Position numbers and translations under genes: made by a program. Shown here one piece after another: positions 42,890-52,017 of a stretch of 64,000 nucleotides of DNA. Below the pieces are notes generated by a model, which saw nothing but the letters and a program-made list of their open reading frames with translations, searched no databases and had not been told where the DNA came from. Numbering within the stretch: position 1 is the first letter of the stretch; the number at the start of each line of letters is the position of its first letter. Origin of the DNA: an uncultured Actinomycetes bacterium (GTDB taxonomy: Bacteria; Actinomycetota; Coriobacteriia; Coriobacteriales; Atopobiaceae); assembly GCA_900314645.1 (NCBI GenBank), contig OMWB01000003.1, positions 124,001 through 188,000 of the forward strand, read 5' to 3'.

Positions 42890-44186
42890 GAGAACTCCTT
42901 AGCGTTGCGGCCATATGGGCGGCATGCTCGCCAGCAACCATGCCGCTCTTCCATGCCCACGAGAGGTTGAATCCCCCGCAATCCGCGTCGATGTCGAGGG
43001 CCTCACCGCAGGCAAAGAACCAGGGGTGCGCAAGCGAGGCAAGGCTGGTTGGGTCGAACTGCTGCGTGAGGAGTCCGCCCCGCGTGACCTGGGCATGATT
43101 GGTCTCGGTAAGCCCCGCCACCACAAAGGGAAGTGCCTTGACGAGGCAAACGAGGGCGTCTGCGTCAGTCTGGGCCTCCTCGCGCTCGGGCCATTCGACA
43201 TGCCAGCGTTTGCGAGCCAACGTCTCGAGCACGTTTGCAATGAGCGGATCGAGGATGCCGTCAAGGCATCCCGGCTCAAACGTCCCGGTACCACGCCCTT
43301 CAACGAGCTGACGCACCTGCGACTTGGTGAGGTCTGGCACGAGGTCAAGCTCGACGAGGTCACCCTTCTCGGCGCGGCGGGATAGGTCAAAGGTGACGAT
43401 ACCCGAAAGCCCGTAGGTGCGGAAGAGCGCTTCGCCACGCTCGTTCCATGAGGGGAAGAAGGTTCCTTGCTTGGTGAGGTAGGCACGCACCTGCGCGCGG
43501 CGTCCGTCGAGCTGCGAGAGCGGCGAGTCCTCGCAGGCAACTGGGCAGAGCACGGGCGTGCGAGGAGCGGTCATGAGGCCAAGATTCCCGATGAAGGGAA
43601 ACGCTTCGCCTCCCGTGGCAAGGATAACGGTACGCGCGCTGGGCAAAAGCCATGTGTCGTCAATCTCGTCACGACGAACAAAGCAGAGCTCAGCGGGGTA
43701 GTCGCTCCCCTCAATGAAGGAGACCTCGGCCACCTCTCGCCCCGGGGCAAGGATGACGCCGGCACGACGCGCGCGGGCAAGCAGTACGTTGCGTACGCTG
43801 GCGCTTGAGCGGCTCATGGGGTAGAGGCGCTCGTCCTCGAGGCACCAGCGCATGCCGCTCTCGCGGAAAAACGCGAGCACGTCGTCAAGCCATCGGTCGC
43901 CACAGACGGCCTCGACAAACGAGGGGTCGTTGAAGCGCTTGGGGTCGAGGTTGACGTTCGCAAAGTTGCAGCGGCCGTTTCCCGTGGCGAGGATGGGCCG
44001 TCCGCAGGTGAGGTCCTGCTCGAACACGGTGACGGAGGCGCCTGCCTCGGCAGCAGTGATTGCGGCCACGAGCCCGGCCGCGCCGCCACCAATGACAGCA
44101 ACGTCGCACTCGGAAGGCACCCGGACAGCTGCGGCTTCCTCAATCAGGCGTTGCCGTTCCTGTGCCCGAGAGGGCCGCTTTGCCAT
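42882..44186 (-). CDS. HI0933/BaiN-like flavoprotein
   Basis: A 434-residue NAD(P)/FAD-dependent oxidoreductase of the HI0933 family (YhiN/BaiN type). The FAD motif is VIGGGAAGLVAAITAAEAGA (GGGAAG about 33-38), followed by ATGNGRCNFAN, ILATGGEAFPFIGNLG and the C-terminal FFACGEALDIDADCGGFNLSWAWKSG region. Members have been linked to bile-acid and other enone reductions, but the substrate here is unknown. It is in one transcript with the second flavoprotein. Confidence 0.9.
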   Translation of the reverse strand: MAKRPSRAQERQRLIEEAAAVRVPSECDVAVIGGGAAGLVAAITAAEAGASVTVFEQDLTCGRPILATGNGRCNFANVNLDPKRFNDPSFVEAVCGDRWLDDVLAFFRESGMRWCLEDERLYPMSRSSASVRNVLLARARRAGVILAPGREVAEVSFIEGSDYPAELCFVRRDEIDDTWLLPSARTVILATGGEAFPFIGNLGLMTAPRTPVLCPVACEDSPLSQLDGRRAQVRAYLTKQGTFFPSWNERGEALFRTYGLSGIVTFDLSRRAEKGDLVELDLVPDLTKSQVRQLVEGRGTGTFEPGCLDGILDPLIANVLETLARKRWHVEWPEREEAQTDADALVCLVKALPFVVAGLTETNHAQVTRGGLLTQQFDPTSLASLAHPWFFACGEALDIDADCGGFNLSWAWKSGMVAGEHAAHMAATLRSSHD

Positions 44187-44215
44187 GTCAACCTCTCCTT
44201 CAGCTCAACGAAAGA

Positions 44216-44272
44216 GCCGCCTCGCCGGGCGAGGAAGGGATTCGCAACCCTTGTCCCACGTGGCGAGGCGGC
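44216..44272 (-). terminator. Terminator of the mrp gene, with dispersed element in its loop
   Basis: GCCGCCTCGCC (44216-44226) pairs perfectly with GGCGAGGCGGC (44262-44272); the minus strand continues with CTCTTTCGTT. The loop contains the second copy of GTGGGACAAGGGTTnCGAA (44259-44241), as after dppF. Confidence 0.75.
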
Positions 44273-44281
44273 ATCTTAGCT

Positions 44282-45142
44282 CTAGGCGTCGTGCTCAGCG
44301 ATGGTCTGAATCGCGTTGTCCAGCAGGTGCTGAGGAAGGTCGCGCTCGATGGTGCCCTTGTCGCACAGCTCGGCGATGGCCGGGTCGATGGGGAGCTGGC
44401 CCAGAAGGTCGATGCCAAAGGCCTCCGCAGTGCTCTTGGCGCGGCTGGGGCCGAACGGTTCCAGATGCTTGCCACAATCGGGGCACACGTAGTAGCTCAT
44501 GTTCTCCACAAGGCCAACCACGGGCACTTCCATCATGGCGGCCATGTTGACGGCCTTGCCCACTACCATCTGGACGAGGTCCTGAGGGCTCGACACGATG
44601 ACGACGCCCTCGATGGGCAGCGACTGGAAGACGGTGAGCGGTACGTCGCCCGTTCCCGGGGGCATGTCAACGAGCAGGTAGTCGATATCGCCCCAGAAGA
44701 CGTCCTCATAGAACTGCTTGAGTACGCCCATGAGGATGGGGCCACGCCAAATGACGGGGTCAGTCTCGTGTTCGAGTATCAGGTTGGTGGAGACTATCTT
44801 GATGCCCTGGTCAGTGGTCGCGGGGATCAGGAAGTGCTCATCCATCGCGGTGATGCGCTGCGCAGAGACTCCGAACATCTTGGGGATGGACGGGCCGGTG
44901 ATGTCAGCGTCAAGGATGCCCACCTTCTTGCCAGCGCGCATAAGCTCGGTGGCAAGAATGCCGGTGACGAGCGACTTGCCCACGCCGCCCTTGCCGGAAA
45001 CCACGCCAATGACGTGCTTGATGTTCGAGAAGGCGTTCGTCTGGAAAAGCTCCGGGCCCTGATGCTGCGGCTGCTGCTCGTGGCCCTGCTTACGCGACGC
45101 CTCAAACTCTCGGCGAATCTGCTCTTCTTCCTCGGGGGTCAT
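44282..45142 (-). CDS. Mrp/NBP35 family P-loop ATPase, iron-sulfur carrier
   Basis: A 286-residue MinD-like ATPase that assembles or carries Fe-S clusters. The deviant Walker A GKGGVGKS is at 50-57, switch regions LDADITGPSIPKMFG and LLVDMPPGTGD follow, and the cluster-binding CxxC is at Cys220/Cys223 (YYVCPDCGKH). The N-terminus is a short charged helix without the DUF59 domain of longer Mrp forms. The ATG at 45142 is preferred over 45175 because GGAGAGGAGAG lies directly before it. Confidence 0.92.
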   Translation of the reverse strand: MTPEEEEQIRREFEASRKQGHEQQPQHQGPELFQTNAFSNIKHVIGVVSGKGGVGKSLVTGILATELMRAGKKVGILDADITGPSIPKMFGVSAQRITAMDEHFLIPATTDQGIKIVSTNLILEHETDPVIWRGPILMGVLKQFYEDVFWGDIDYLLVDMPPGTGDVPLTVFQSLPIEGVVIVSSPQDLVQMVVGKAVNMAAMMEVPVVGLVENMSYYVCPDCGKHLEPFGPSRAKSTAEAFGIDLLGQLPIDPAIAELCDKGTIERDLPQHLLDNAIQTIAEHDA

Positions 45143-45214
45143 GACTCTCCTCTCCTCGAGTGCCCCTGTATGCAACTCTTCTATTCTACTCAGTTTCTGT
45201 GGACAAGCATGTGG

Positions 45215-45331
45215 CGCGTGCGTGCGAGGCTGGCTCCGGGCTGTCTGTGTTAGGGCTCCGCACGCCTTTGGCGTGCCGCTTCGCGAGTCGCCCTAACACA
45301 GACAGCCCGGAGCCAGCCTCGCACGCACGCG
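45215..45331. repeat. 42-bp perfect inverted repeat with nested hairpin
   Basis: The arms 45215-45256 and 45290-45331 are exact reverse complements over 42 bases. The 33-base centre contains a further stem (GCACGCC/GGCGTGC). The element sits between the divergent mrp and GNAT genes. It has no open frame, no target-site duplication I can see, and no matching copy elsewhere in the window. It might be a MITE-like relic, a large cruciform, or a double terminator-like structure. Confidence 0.9.
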
Positions 45332-45442
45332 TCCTGGACATTCGACTCCACAGCTGGCGGCAAATGAAGACGCTGTGGTTCATCTTGTTCTACTATGACC
45401 CTCAATGTCCTGGGAACTGCATTCTCGACGAGAAGGAGAACC

Positions 45443-46387
45443 ATGGATTACGAAGTCAGATTCATGCGACGAGATGAGTGGCCGTTGCTTGAGGACTTCC
45501 TTTACGAGGCGATCTATGTTCCTGAGGGTTTCGAGGGGGAGGTGCCTCGATCGGTCATATATGACGACCCAAAATGCCGCGTGGCCTTTCAGGGTTTTGG
45601 TGGGCGCCAGGATGATCGCGCCGTTGTGGCCGTGGTCGACGGTGCGGTGGTGGGTGCCTGCTGGGTGCGCACGACTGACGAGTATGGTCACCTTGACGAC
45701 GAGACGCCTTCGTTTTCCGTCTCGCTTTACCGGCCGTTCCGCGGCATGGGCATAGGCACCGAGATGATGCGCGCGCTGCTTAACGAGCTACGCGAGGCTG
45801 GCTATGGTCGGGTCTCGCTGTCGGTGCAAAAGGAGAACCCAGCCCTGCACCTTTATGAACGTTTGGGTTTTCGCATCGTGGGAGATGGCTTTGACCAGAC
45901 CGAGTGGATGATGGTCTGTCAGCTAAACCGTGCCGTTGAGCTTGGTTTTCGTCGCTTGACGCTTGAGGATGTGCCCGATTTCGTGGAAATGCGCATTGCG
46001 CAGCTCGTTGAGGAGGGGGCCAAGGAGACCGTCGACCTGCGGCCTGCCCTTACTGACTACTACCGCCGGCATCTGGCCGATGGCAGCTTCATCTCGTGGC
46101 TCGCGTTTGACCATGAGGGGATTGTGGCCACGAGCGGCGTGTCCATCGTTGAGAAGCCCCCGTACTTTGGCTGCCCGACGGGCAGGATCGGCCTTGTGTC
46201 GAGCATGTACACCGCGCCGGAGTATCGTCGGCAGGGCATCGCACGCGATCTGCTCTGTCGCATTGTGGACGAAGCCCGTCGTCGGGAGTGTGGCGTGATG
46301 CAGATTACGGCGTCTAACGCGGGTGTGCCCCTCTACCGTTCATTAGGCTTTACGCACAACGACAACTTCCTGCAACTGCCTCTGTAA
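45443..46387 (+). CDS. Tandem GNAT-domain N-acetyltransferase
   Basis: A 314-residue protein with two GNAT folds in one chain. The first (about 1-150) has the acetyl-CoA motif RPFRGMGIGTEMM and ALHLYERLGF; the second (about 155-314) has PEYRRQGIARDLL and VPLYRSLGFTHND. Both pyrophosphate-binding loops look intact. The acceptor is unknown; double-GNAT proteins include antibiotic- and small-molecule acetyltransferases. The ATG at 45443 follows GAAGGAGAACC. Confidence 0.88.
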   Translation: MDYEVRFMRRDEWPLLEDFLYEAIYVPEGFEGEVPRSVIYDDPKCRVAFQGFGGRQDDRAVVAVVDGAVVGACWVRTTDEYGHLDDETPSFSVSLYRPFRGMGIGTEMMRALLNELREAGYGRVSLSVQKENPALHLYERLGFRIVGDGFDQTEWMMVCQLNRAVELGFRRLTLEDVPDFVEMRIAQLVEEGAKETVDLRPALTDYYRRHLADGSFISWLAFDHEGIVATSGVSIVEKPPYFGCPTGRIGLVSSMYTAPEYRRQGIARDLLCRIVDEARRRECGVMQITASNAGVPLYRSLGFTHNDNFLQLPL

Positions 46388-46539
46388 CATGCGGGGCGCA
46401 GCGCATCCCGCACACAAGCCTCGGTCGGGGGTCTTGGGTCCGACTGGCCAAACCGCATCTCGATTGATGTCTGCGATGGCGGGTATCATGGTCTTATGCT
46501 AAGACTCGTTGACCAGACAAGAGAATGGGGGTGTTCCGC

Positions 46540-48138
46540 ATGGCTGAGCCTGGAGTTGTCTTTACTAGGGATTGGGTTGTCGATTTTGTCCTCGACGTGG
46601 CGGAATACACCGTCAACGACGATCTCCTGTCTGGTTGTATTGTTGAGCCGTCCTGTGGGGAGGGGGCGTTTCTTTGTCGTATAGTTCACCGCCTATGCGT
46701 GCGCGCGGTGCGGGAAAACGCCTTCGCGGTTGAGCATCTAGCTCCATGTGTTAGGGCGTTTGATGTTAACGAAGCCTCCGTTGCTGCAAGCAAGAAGACA
46801 ATTCAAGAAGTGTTGGTGTCTTTTGGCATGGGAGAGGCAGATTCTGCGCGTCTTGCTGGCACATGGGTCTCTCAGGGAGATTTTCTCTTGGCAAGTGTGC
46901 CAGAGGCCCGTTGGGTAGTTGGTAACCCTCCTTACGTGCGTGCGTCTCTGATTCCGCGTGAACAGCGGCGGAGTTACGGCCAGGTGCTTCCTTGCGTGAC
47001 CATGGGGTCCGATCTCTACGTTGGTTTCTTTGAGAAAGGCCTTGAAGTGCTCACGAAGGACGGGGCCCTTTGCTACATATGTTCCGATCGATGGCTACAG
47101 AATCGTTACGGTTCGAGACTTCGTGCTTTTGTGTCGAAGAGCTACAGCCTCGATGTCCATGTCCGGATGCATGGCGTTGATGCTTTCGAGGATGTCGTCT
47201 CTGCATATCCCGCGGTATCGCTTATCAGAAGGGGAGCAGGCAGGCCTATTCGGTACATGGACTGCCACCCACGATTCTCCATGGGCGATGTTGCGGCGGC
47301 TGAGACGTGGATTGTCTCGGGTGAGGGTGCGTATCAGTCTTTGAATGCGACAGCAGATGTGTTGCCACCACTCTGTGGCTCAGGTTCGATACCTCTTGCT
47401 GCACCTGAAAAGCTGCGGTTACTTGGGGATATTGCTCATCGGTATCCGCTGCTTGAGGATGCTGGCGTGAGACTGGGGATTGGTGTTGCCTCGGGTTGTG
47501 ATGAGGTATACATCACCGAGGATCCCAATCTTGTGGAAAAGGACCGCATGCTTCCCCTGTTCTTCATGCGGGACTGGAGGGCCGGGAGACGAGAGGGAAC
47601 GAAATGCCTCGTGAATCCCTGGAATGATGATGGCACACTCGTAAACTTGGATGACTATCCAAAGCTGAAGGGTTATCTCGAGGAAAACGAGGAGAGACTC
47701 AAGGCGCGAAGAGTTGCCAAGGATCACCCCAATTCGTGGTATCGCACACTTGACAAGCCTGATTACTCTCTAATGGGAAGGGAGATGCTTCTCTTTCCAG
47801 ACATGGCGACTCGGTCAGACCCTGTCTACAGCGATGGATCTCGTTATCCACACCACAACTGCTATTGGATGACATCGAGCGAGTGGGATGTGCGTGCGCT
47901 CGGTGGACTGATGATGAGTGATCTCGTCGAAGGATATGTCGATGCTTTTGGGGTCAAGATGAGGGGGTCTACCCTTCGTTTTCAAGCGCAATACCTGAGG
48001 ATGGTACATATCCCGCGAGCGGCTGATGTTGATGAGGCGACGAGGCGCGAGCTCGTGAAAGCGTTTGTAACTGGAAGTCGCGAACGTGCGAACCATGCCA
48101 GCAGAAGGGCGTATGGATTGGGGGAAACACATGCGTGA
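46540..48138 (+). CDS. Type II N6-adenine DNA methyltransferase (PaeR7I/XhoI-like)
   Basis: A 532-residue gamma-type adenine methyltransferase. The SAM-binding motif PSCGEGAF is at 37-44, the catalytic NPPY at 129-132, and a C-terminal target-recognition region follows. The next gene encodes an endonuclease of the XhoI family, and length and motif order fit PaeR7I-type enzymes, so the likely target is CTCGAG (adenine methylation). G+C around this pair (about 50%) is lower than flanking genes, and codon use is less biased, which suggests recent transfer. The ATG at 46540 follows GGGGGTG. Confidence 0.88.
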   Translation: MAEPGVVFTRDWVVDFVLDVAEYTVNDDLLSGCIVEPSCGEGAFLCRIVHRLCVRAVRENAFAVEHLAPCVRAFDVNEASVAASKKTIQEVLVSFGMGEADSARLAGTWVSQGDFLLASVPEARWVVGNPPYVRASLIPREQRRSYGQVLPCVTMGSDLYVGFFEKGLEVLTKDGALCYICSDRWLQNRYGSRLRAFVSKSYSLDVHVRMHGVDAFEDVVSAYPAVSLIRRGAGRPIRYMDCHPRFSMGDVAAAETWIVSGEGAYQSLNATADVLPPLCGSGSIPLAAPEKLRLLGDIAHRYPLLEDAGVRLGIGVASGCDEVYITEDPNLVEKDRMLPLFFMRDWRAGRREGTKCLVNPWNDDGTLVNLDDYPKLKGYLEENEERLKARRVAKDHPNSWYRTLDKPDYSLMGREMLLFPDMATRSDPVYSDGSRYPHHNCYWMTSSEWDVRALGGLMMSDLVEGYVDAFGVKMRGSTLRFQAQYLRMVHIPRAADVDEATRRELVKAFVTGSRERANHASRRAYGLGETHA

Positions 48139-48787
48139 TGATGTCAGGGATGCGGTGCTCGACTGTGTTAGCTATGCCGTGGAGAAGGGTACCCAAAGCG
48201 GGAGGCACATCGCGTCACTTGCCGCGAAGATTGCCGAAGATATGCAGCGTGTAGGCTACGACAGAGAATCGATCTTCCTCGATGACGTCAATGTGACGCT
48301 ACCAGGATGGTTTCGCCCGTCAAAGAAGTGGGACATCACAGCTTTCGAAGGCGGAGTTTTGGTTGCGGCCATTGAGCTTAAGAGCATCAATAGCAGCTTC
48401 GGGAACAACGCAAACAATCGAGCGGAGGAGGCGCTTGGGAGCGCGTCAGATGTCGATTACGCGACGCACAATCACCTGCTCGAGCCAAATGACCTCCCTC
48501 CCAACTTTGGGTATGTGCTACTTGTGAGAAAAACTCCTGAAAGCACGAGGAAGTCAAAGATTGGGTCGAGGTCACGTTACGCGTTTGATAGTGAGTTTGA
48601 AAACTCTTCCTATGTTGAGCGCTTCACCATACTCGGAAAGCGTCTTCTCAGGGAGAGAATCTATCAGGCTGTTTGGGTTGCAGTTGTCGACCTCGAAAAT
48701 GGGGTTGTTGAGGAGCCTGATCCGCTCATGACATACGACAAGTTCATTGCCCATCTGAAGGGCTGGATAGATGTCATGAGAGCCTAG
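48131..48787 (+). CDS. Type II restriction endonuclease, XhoI/PaeR7I family
   Basis: A 218-residue nuclease overlapping the methylase gene by 8 bases. It shows the XhoI-family core KKWDITAFEGGVLVAAIELKS followed by SSFGNNANNRAEEALGSASD. In PD-(D/E)XK terms Asp68, Glu82 and Lys84 are the expected catalytic residues. Relatives cut CTCGAG; the specificity here is inferred. The start ATG at 48131 has GGGGGAAAC before it. No controller (C) protein is visible. Confidence 0.88.
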   Translation: MRDDVRDAVLDCVSYAVEKGTQSGRHIASLAAKIAEDMQRVGYDRESIFLDDVNVTLPGWFRPSKKWDITAFEGGVLVAAIELKSINSSFGNNANNRAEEALGSASDVDYATHNHLLEPNDLPPNFGYVLLVRKTPESTRKSKIGSRSRYAFDSEFENSSYVERFTILGKRLLRERIYQAVWVAVVDLENGVVEEPDPLMTYDKFIAHLKGWIDVMRA

Positions 48788-48957
48788 GTTTCGTCATCTT
48801 GCAATAGCGCCAATAGGTGAGAAGAAGACTCGGTTGCTCAAGGCCTTGAATCGTTAGGTCCTGAGAGACTAGACGCTGGGAAGCTGCCCTCCCCACCCGA
48901 TGTATGACGAAGCGCAAAAACCGAACACGGTTTGGTTAGCGTGTGTGCGCTCTCATT

Positions 48958-48990
48958 GGAACACATGTTTGTAATCTGGTGCCCTATACT
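48958..48990 (+). promoter_or_regulatory. LexA (SOS) box and -10 element upstream of uvrA
   Basis: GGAACACATGTTTG (48958-48971) matches the actinobacterial/Bacillus LexA consensus CGAAC-N4-GTTYG at all but the first base. A -10 TATACT lies at 48985-48990, so a bound repressor would cover the -35 region. uvrA starts 42 bases further on. Confidence 0.75.
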
Positions 48991-49031
48991 AGAAGGTCAC
49001 GAACTTTTGCAAGGCGAAAGGACGGTCCCAC

Positions 49032-51908
49032 ATGGCATCCGATTGCATCGATATCCGTGGAGCCCGCGAGCACAACCTTCGCGACATCAACGTGCGCATC
49101 CCGCGCGACAAGCTGGTGGTCATCACCGGGCTTTCGGGCTCGGGCAAGTCGAGCTTGGCGTTTGACACCATCTATGCGGAAGGCCAGCGGCGCTACGTGG
49201 AGAGCCTCTCGTCATATGCGCGCATGTTCCTGGGCCAGATGGACAAGCCTGACCTGGACTCCATCGACGGTCTGAGCCCTGCGGTCTCCATTGACCAGAA
49301 GACCACGAGCCGAAACCCGCGCTCAACCGTCGGCACGGTCACGGAGATCTATGACTACCTTCGCCTGCTGTATGCGCGCATCGGCATCCCGCACTGCCCG
49401 GAATGTGGCCGGCCCATCGAGCGCCAGACCACGGACCAGGTAGCCGACAAGGTGCTTGCGCACGCCGAGGGGCGGCGCGCCTACGTGCTTGCGCCGGTGG
49501 TGCTGGGGCGCAAGGGAGAGTACACCAAGCTGTTTGATGACCTGCGTCGTGAGGGCTTCAGCCGCGTGCGCATCGACGGTGAGGTCCGTGAGCTGGGCGA
49601 TGAGGAGATTCGTCTTCCCAAGAACTTCAAGCACACCGTCGAGGTGGTGGTTGACCGCATCGTGGTGCGCAGGAACAGCCTGGGACGCATTGCGGAAGCC
49701 GTCGAGCAGGCAACCAAGCTTGCGGCTGGACGCGTGGGCTTCTACCTGCTCCCTGACCGCGATGATCCCGAGGGTCATCCGGAGGAGCTGCTGCAGTACT
49801 CCTTGGCTCTGGCTTGTCCTGAGCATGGGCACTCCATCGATGACCTGCAGCCGCGCGACTTCTCGTTCAATGCGCCGTACGGTGCCTGCCCAGACTGCGA
49901 CGGCATCGGCACCCGTCGCATCGTCGACGCACAGGCGCTTATCGAAGATCCCACGCAGTCGGTGGAGGGTGGCGTCTTTGGGTCCATCTTCAGCCACTCA
50001 AACTACTACCCGCAGGTGCTCAACGCGGTGGTCCGCCACTTTGACCTCGACCCGGCCACGCCGTGGGACCAACTGCCCAAGAAGGTGCAGAACGCGCTTC
50101 TGGACGGTTTGGGCAACACCAAGATTCGCGTGGACTATCACACCCGCGACGGCCGTGACACACACTGGTTCACCAAGTTCTCCGGCGTGCGTTCCGTGCT
50201 CTTCGAGAAATACCAGGAGACCACGTCTGACGCCATGAAGGTCAACCTCGAGCGCTACATTCGCGAGGTGCCGTGCCCCACCTGCCACGGGGCACGCCTG
50301 AAGCCCGAGTACCTTGCGGTGACGGTGGGGGACAAGAACATCCAGGAAGTCTGCGACCTCTCTTGCCGCGCATGCCTGGACTTCTTTGAGAACCTGCAGA
50401 TGACCGAGCGCCAGCATCTCATTGGCGCGGCCATCGTGAAGGAGATCGTCGCGAGGCTGCGCTTCATGGTCAACGTGGGCCTTGACTACCTCACGCTCTC
50501 GCGTGCCGCGGCAACGCTTTCTGGTGGCGAGGCACAGCGCATTCGTCTGGCCACGCAAATTGGTGCGGGACTGATGGGCGTGCTCTACATTCTCGACGAG
50601 CCCTCCATCGGTCTGCATCAGCGCGACAATGACCGCCTGATTGACACGCTCAAGCGCCTGCGCGACCAGGGCAACACCGTCATCGTGGTCGAGCACGACG
50701 AGGACACCATCCTCGCCGCGGACTACGTCATTGACATGGGACCGGGCGCCGGCGAGCGCGGCGGTGGCGTGGTTGCGGCGGGAACGCCCGCCGACATCGA
50801 GCGCCATCCCGACTCCCTGACTGGTGCGTACCTGACCGGCAAGCGCATGATCGACCTTCCCGAGGCCCGCCGCAATCCCCAGCGTGGGGCGCTGAAGCTT
50901 ACGGGTGCACAGGCAAACAACCTCAAGAACGTGAACGTGAAGATCGAGTTCGGAACGTTTACCGTGGTGACGGGCGTGTCGGGCTCCGGAAAGTCGTCGC
51001 TGGTCACCGACACCCTCGCGCCGGCCCTCACCAATGCCATCCATCGCTCGAAGCGCATGGTTGGCCCCTACCGAAAGCTTGAGGGAATCGACCAGATCGA
51101 TAAGGTCATCGACATCGACCAGTCGCCCATCGGGCGTACACCGCGTTCTAACCCGGCAACGTACATCGGCCTCTGGGATGACCTGCGCGCCCTCTTCTCG
51201 TCAACGCCTGAAAGTCGTGCTCGTGGCTACAGCCCCGGCCGCTTCTCGTTCAACGTAAGCGGCGGCCGCTGCGAGGCCTGCAAGGGCGACGGCCAGATCA
51301 AGATCGAGATGAACTTCCTCCCTGACATCTACGTGCCGTGCGAGGTCTGCCATGGGCGCCGATACAACCGCGAGACGCTCGAGGTCACGTATCACGACAA
51401 GAACATTGCCGACGTGCTTGACATGACGGTGACGGAGGCCTTGGCGTTCTTTGCCAACGTGCCCCGCGTCAAGAACAAGCTGCAGACCCTGTATGACGTG
51501 GGCTTGGGCTACATCCATCTGGGGCAGCCCGCAACTACGCTCTCTGGCGGCGAGGCACAGCGCGTCAAGCTGGCCAAGGAGCTGCACCGCCAGCAGACGG
51601 GAAAGACCTTCTACATTCTTGACGAGCCCACCACGGGCCTGCACTTTGAGGACGTGCGCCAGCTGGTCGAGGTGCTCGACAAGCTGGTCGACGCGGGAAA
51701 CACGGTGCTGGTCATCGAGCACAACCTGGACGTCATCAAGATGGCCGACCGCGTGATCGATCTGGGTCCCGAGGGCGGTGAAGGTGGCGGTACCGTGGTC
51801 GCCTACGGAACGCCCGAGGAAGTTGCCCAGGTTCCGCAGAGCTATACGGGAACGTACCTGGGCCGCATCCTGGAGCGCGACCGCGAGCGCATGGCTAAGC
51901 GCGCGTAG
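49032..51908 (+). CDS. uvrA: UvrABC system protein A
   Basis: The damage-recognising ATPase of nucleotide excision repair, 958 residues. Two ABC-type ATPase modules are visible with P-loops [14 protein letters not shown] and [14 protein letters not shown], signatures [12 protein letters not shown] and [12 protein letters not shown], and Walker [13 protein letters not shown] and [12 protein letters not shown]. Zinc-finger cysteine pairs occur ([32 protein letters not shown]). It begins 244 bases after the restriction gene and has its own SOS-type promoter. Confidence 0.97.
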   Translation: MASDCIDIRGAREHNLRDINVRIPRDKLVVITGLSGSGKSSLAFDTIYAEGQRRYVESLSSYARMFLGQMDKPDLDSIDGLSPAVSIDQKTTSRNPRSTVGTVTEIYDYLRLLYARIGIPHCPECGRPIERQTTDQVADKVLAHAEGRRAYVLAPVVLGRKGEYTKLFDDLRREGFSRVRIDGEVRELGDEEIRLPKNFKHTVEVVVDRIVVRRNSLGRIAEAVEQATKLAAGRVGFYLLPDRDDPEGHPEELLQYSLALACPEHGHSIDDLQPRDFSFNAPYGACPDCDGIGTRRIVDAQALIEDPTQSVEGGVFGSIFSHSNYYPQVLNAVVRHFDLDPATPWDQLPKKVQNALLDGLGNTKIRVDYHTRDGRDTHWFTKFSGVRSVLFEKYQETTSDAMKVNLERYIREVPCPTCHGARLKPEYLAVTVGDKNIQEVCDLSCRACLDFFENLQMTERQHLIGAAIVKEIVARLRFMVNVGLDYLTLSRAAATLSGGEAQRIRLATQIGAGLMGVLYILDEPSIGLHQRDNDRLIDTLKRLRDQGNTVIVVEHDEDTILAADYVIDMGPGAGERGGGVVAAGTPADIERHPDSLTGAYLTGKRMIDLPEARRNPQRGALKLTGAQANNLKNVNVKIEFGTFTVVTGVSGSGKSSLVTDTLAPALTNAIHRSKRMVGPYRKLEGIDQIDKVIDIDQSPIGRTPRSNPATYIGLWDDLRALFSSTPESRARGYSPGRFSFNVSGGRCEACKGDGQIKIEMNFLPDIYVPCEVCHGRRYNRETLEVTYHDKNIADVLDMTVTEALAFFANVPRVKNKLQTLYDVGLGYIHLGQPATTLSGGEAQRVKLAKELHRQQTGKTFYILDEPTTGLHFEDVRQLVEVLDKLVDAGNTVLVIEHNLDVIKMADRVIDLGPEGGEGGGTVVAYGTPEEVAQVPQSYTGTYLGRILERDRERMAKRA

Positions 51909-52017
51909 CTTGGCGACAATGCGTGCGGGGAGCTTAAGCCCCTCGCAAGGGCTCGTTTTGCGGTAGTCTTACAGGCTGTATGTGCGCGATTGAAGTCTCC
52001 TGCCGAAAGGAAGACGC

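Noticed and set aside
44241..44259. tRNA T-arm-like GGGTTnCGAA sequence
   Set aside because: No acceptor stem, D-arm or anticodon arm surrounds it; it lies in a terminator loop.
48918..48933. Terminator after the restriction gene (AAACCG/CGGTTT)
   Set aside because: The stem has 6 pairs and lacks a U-tract; too weak to annotate.
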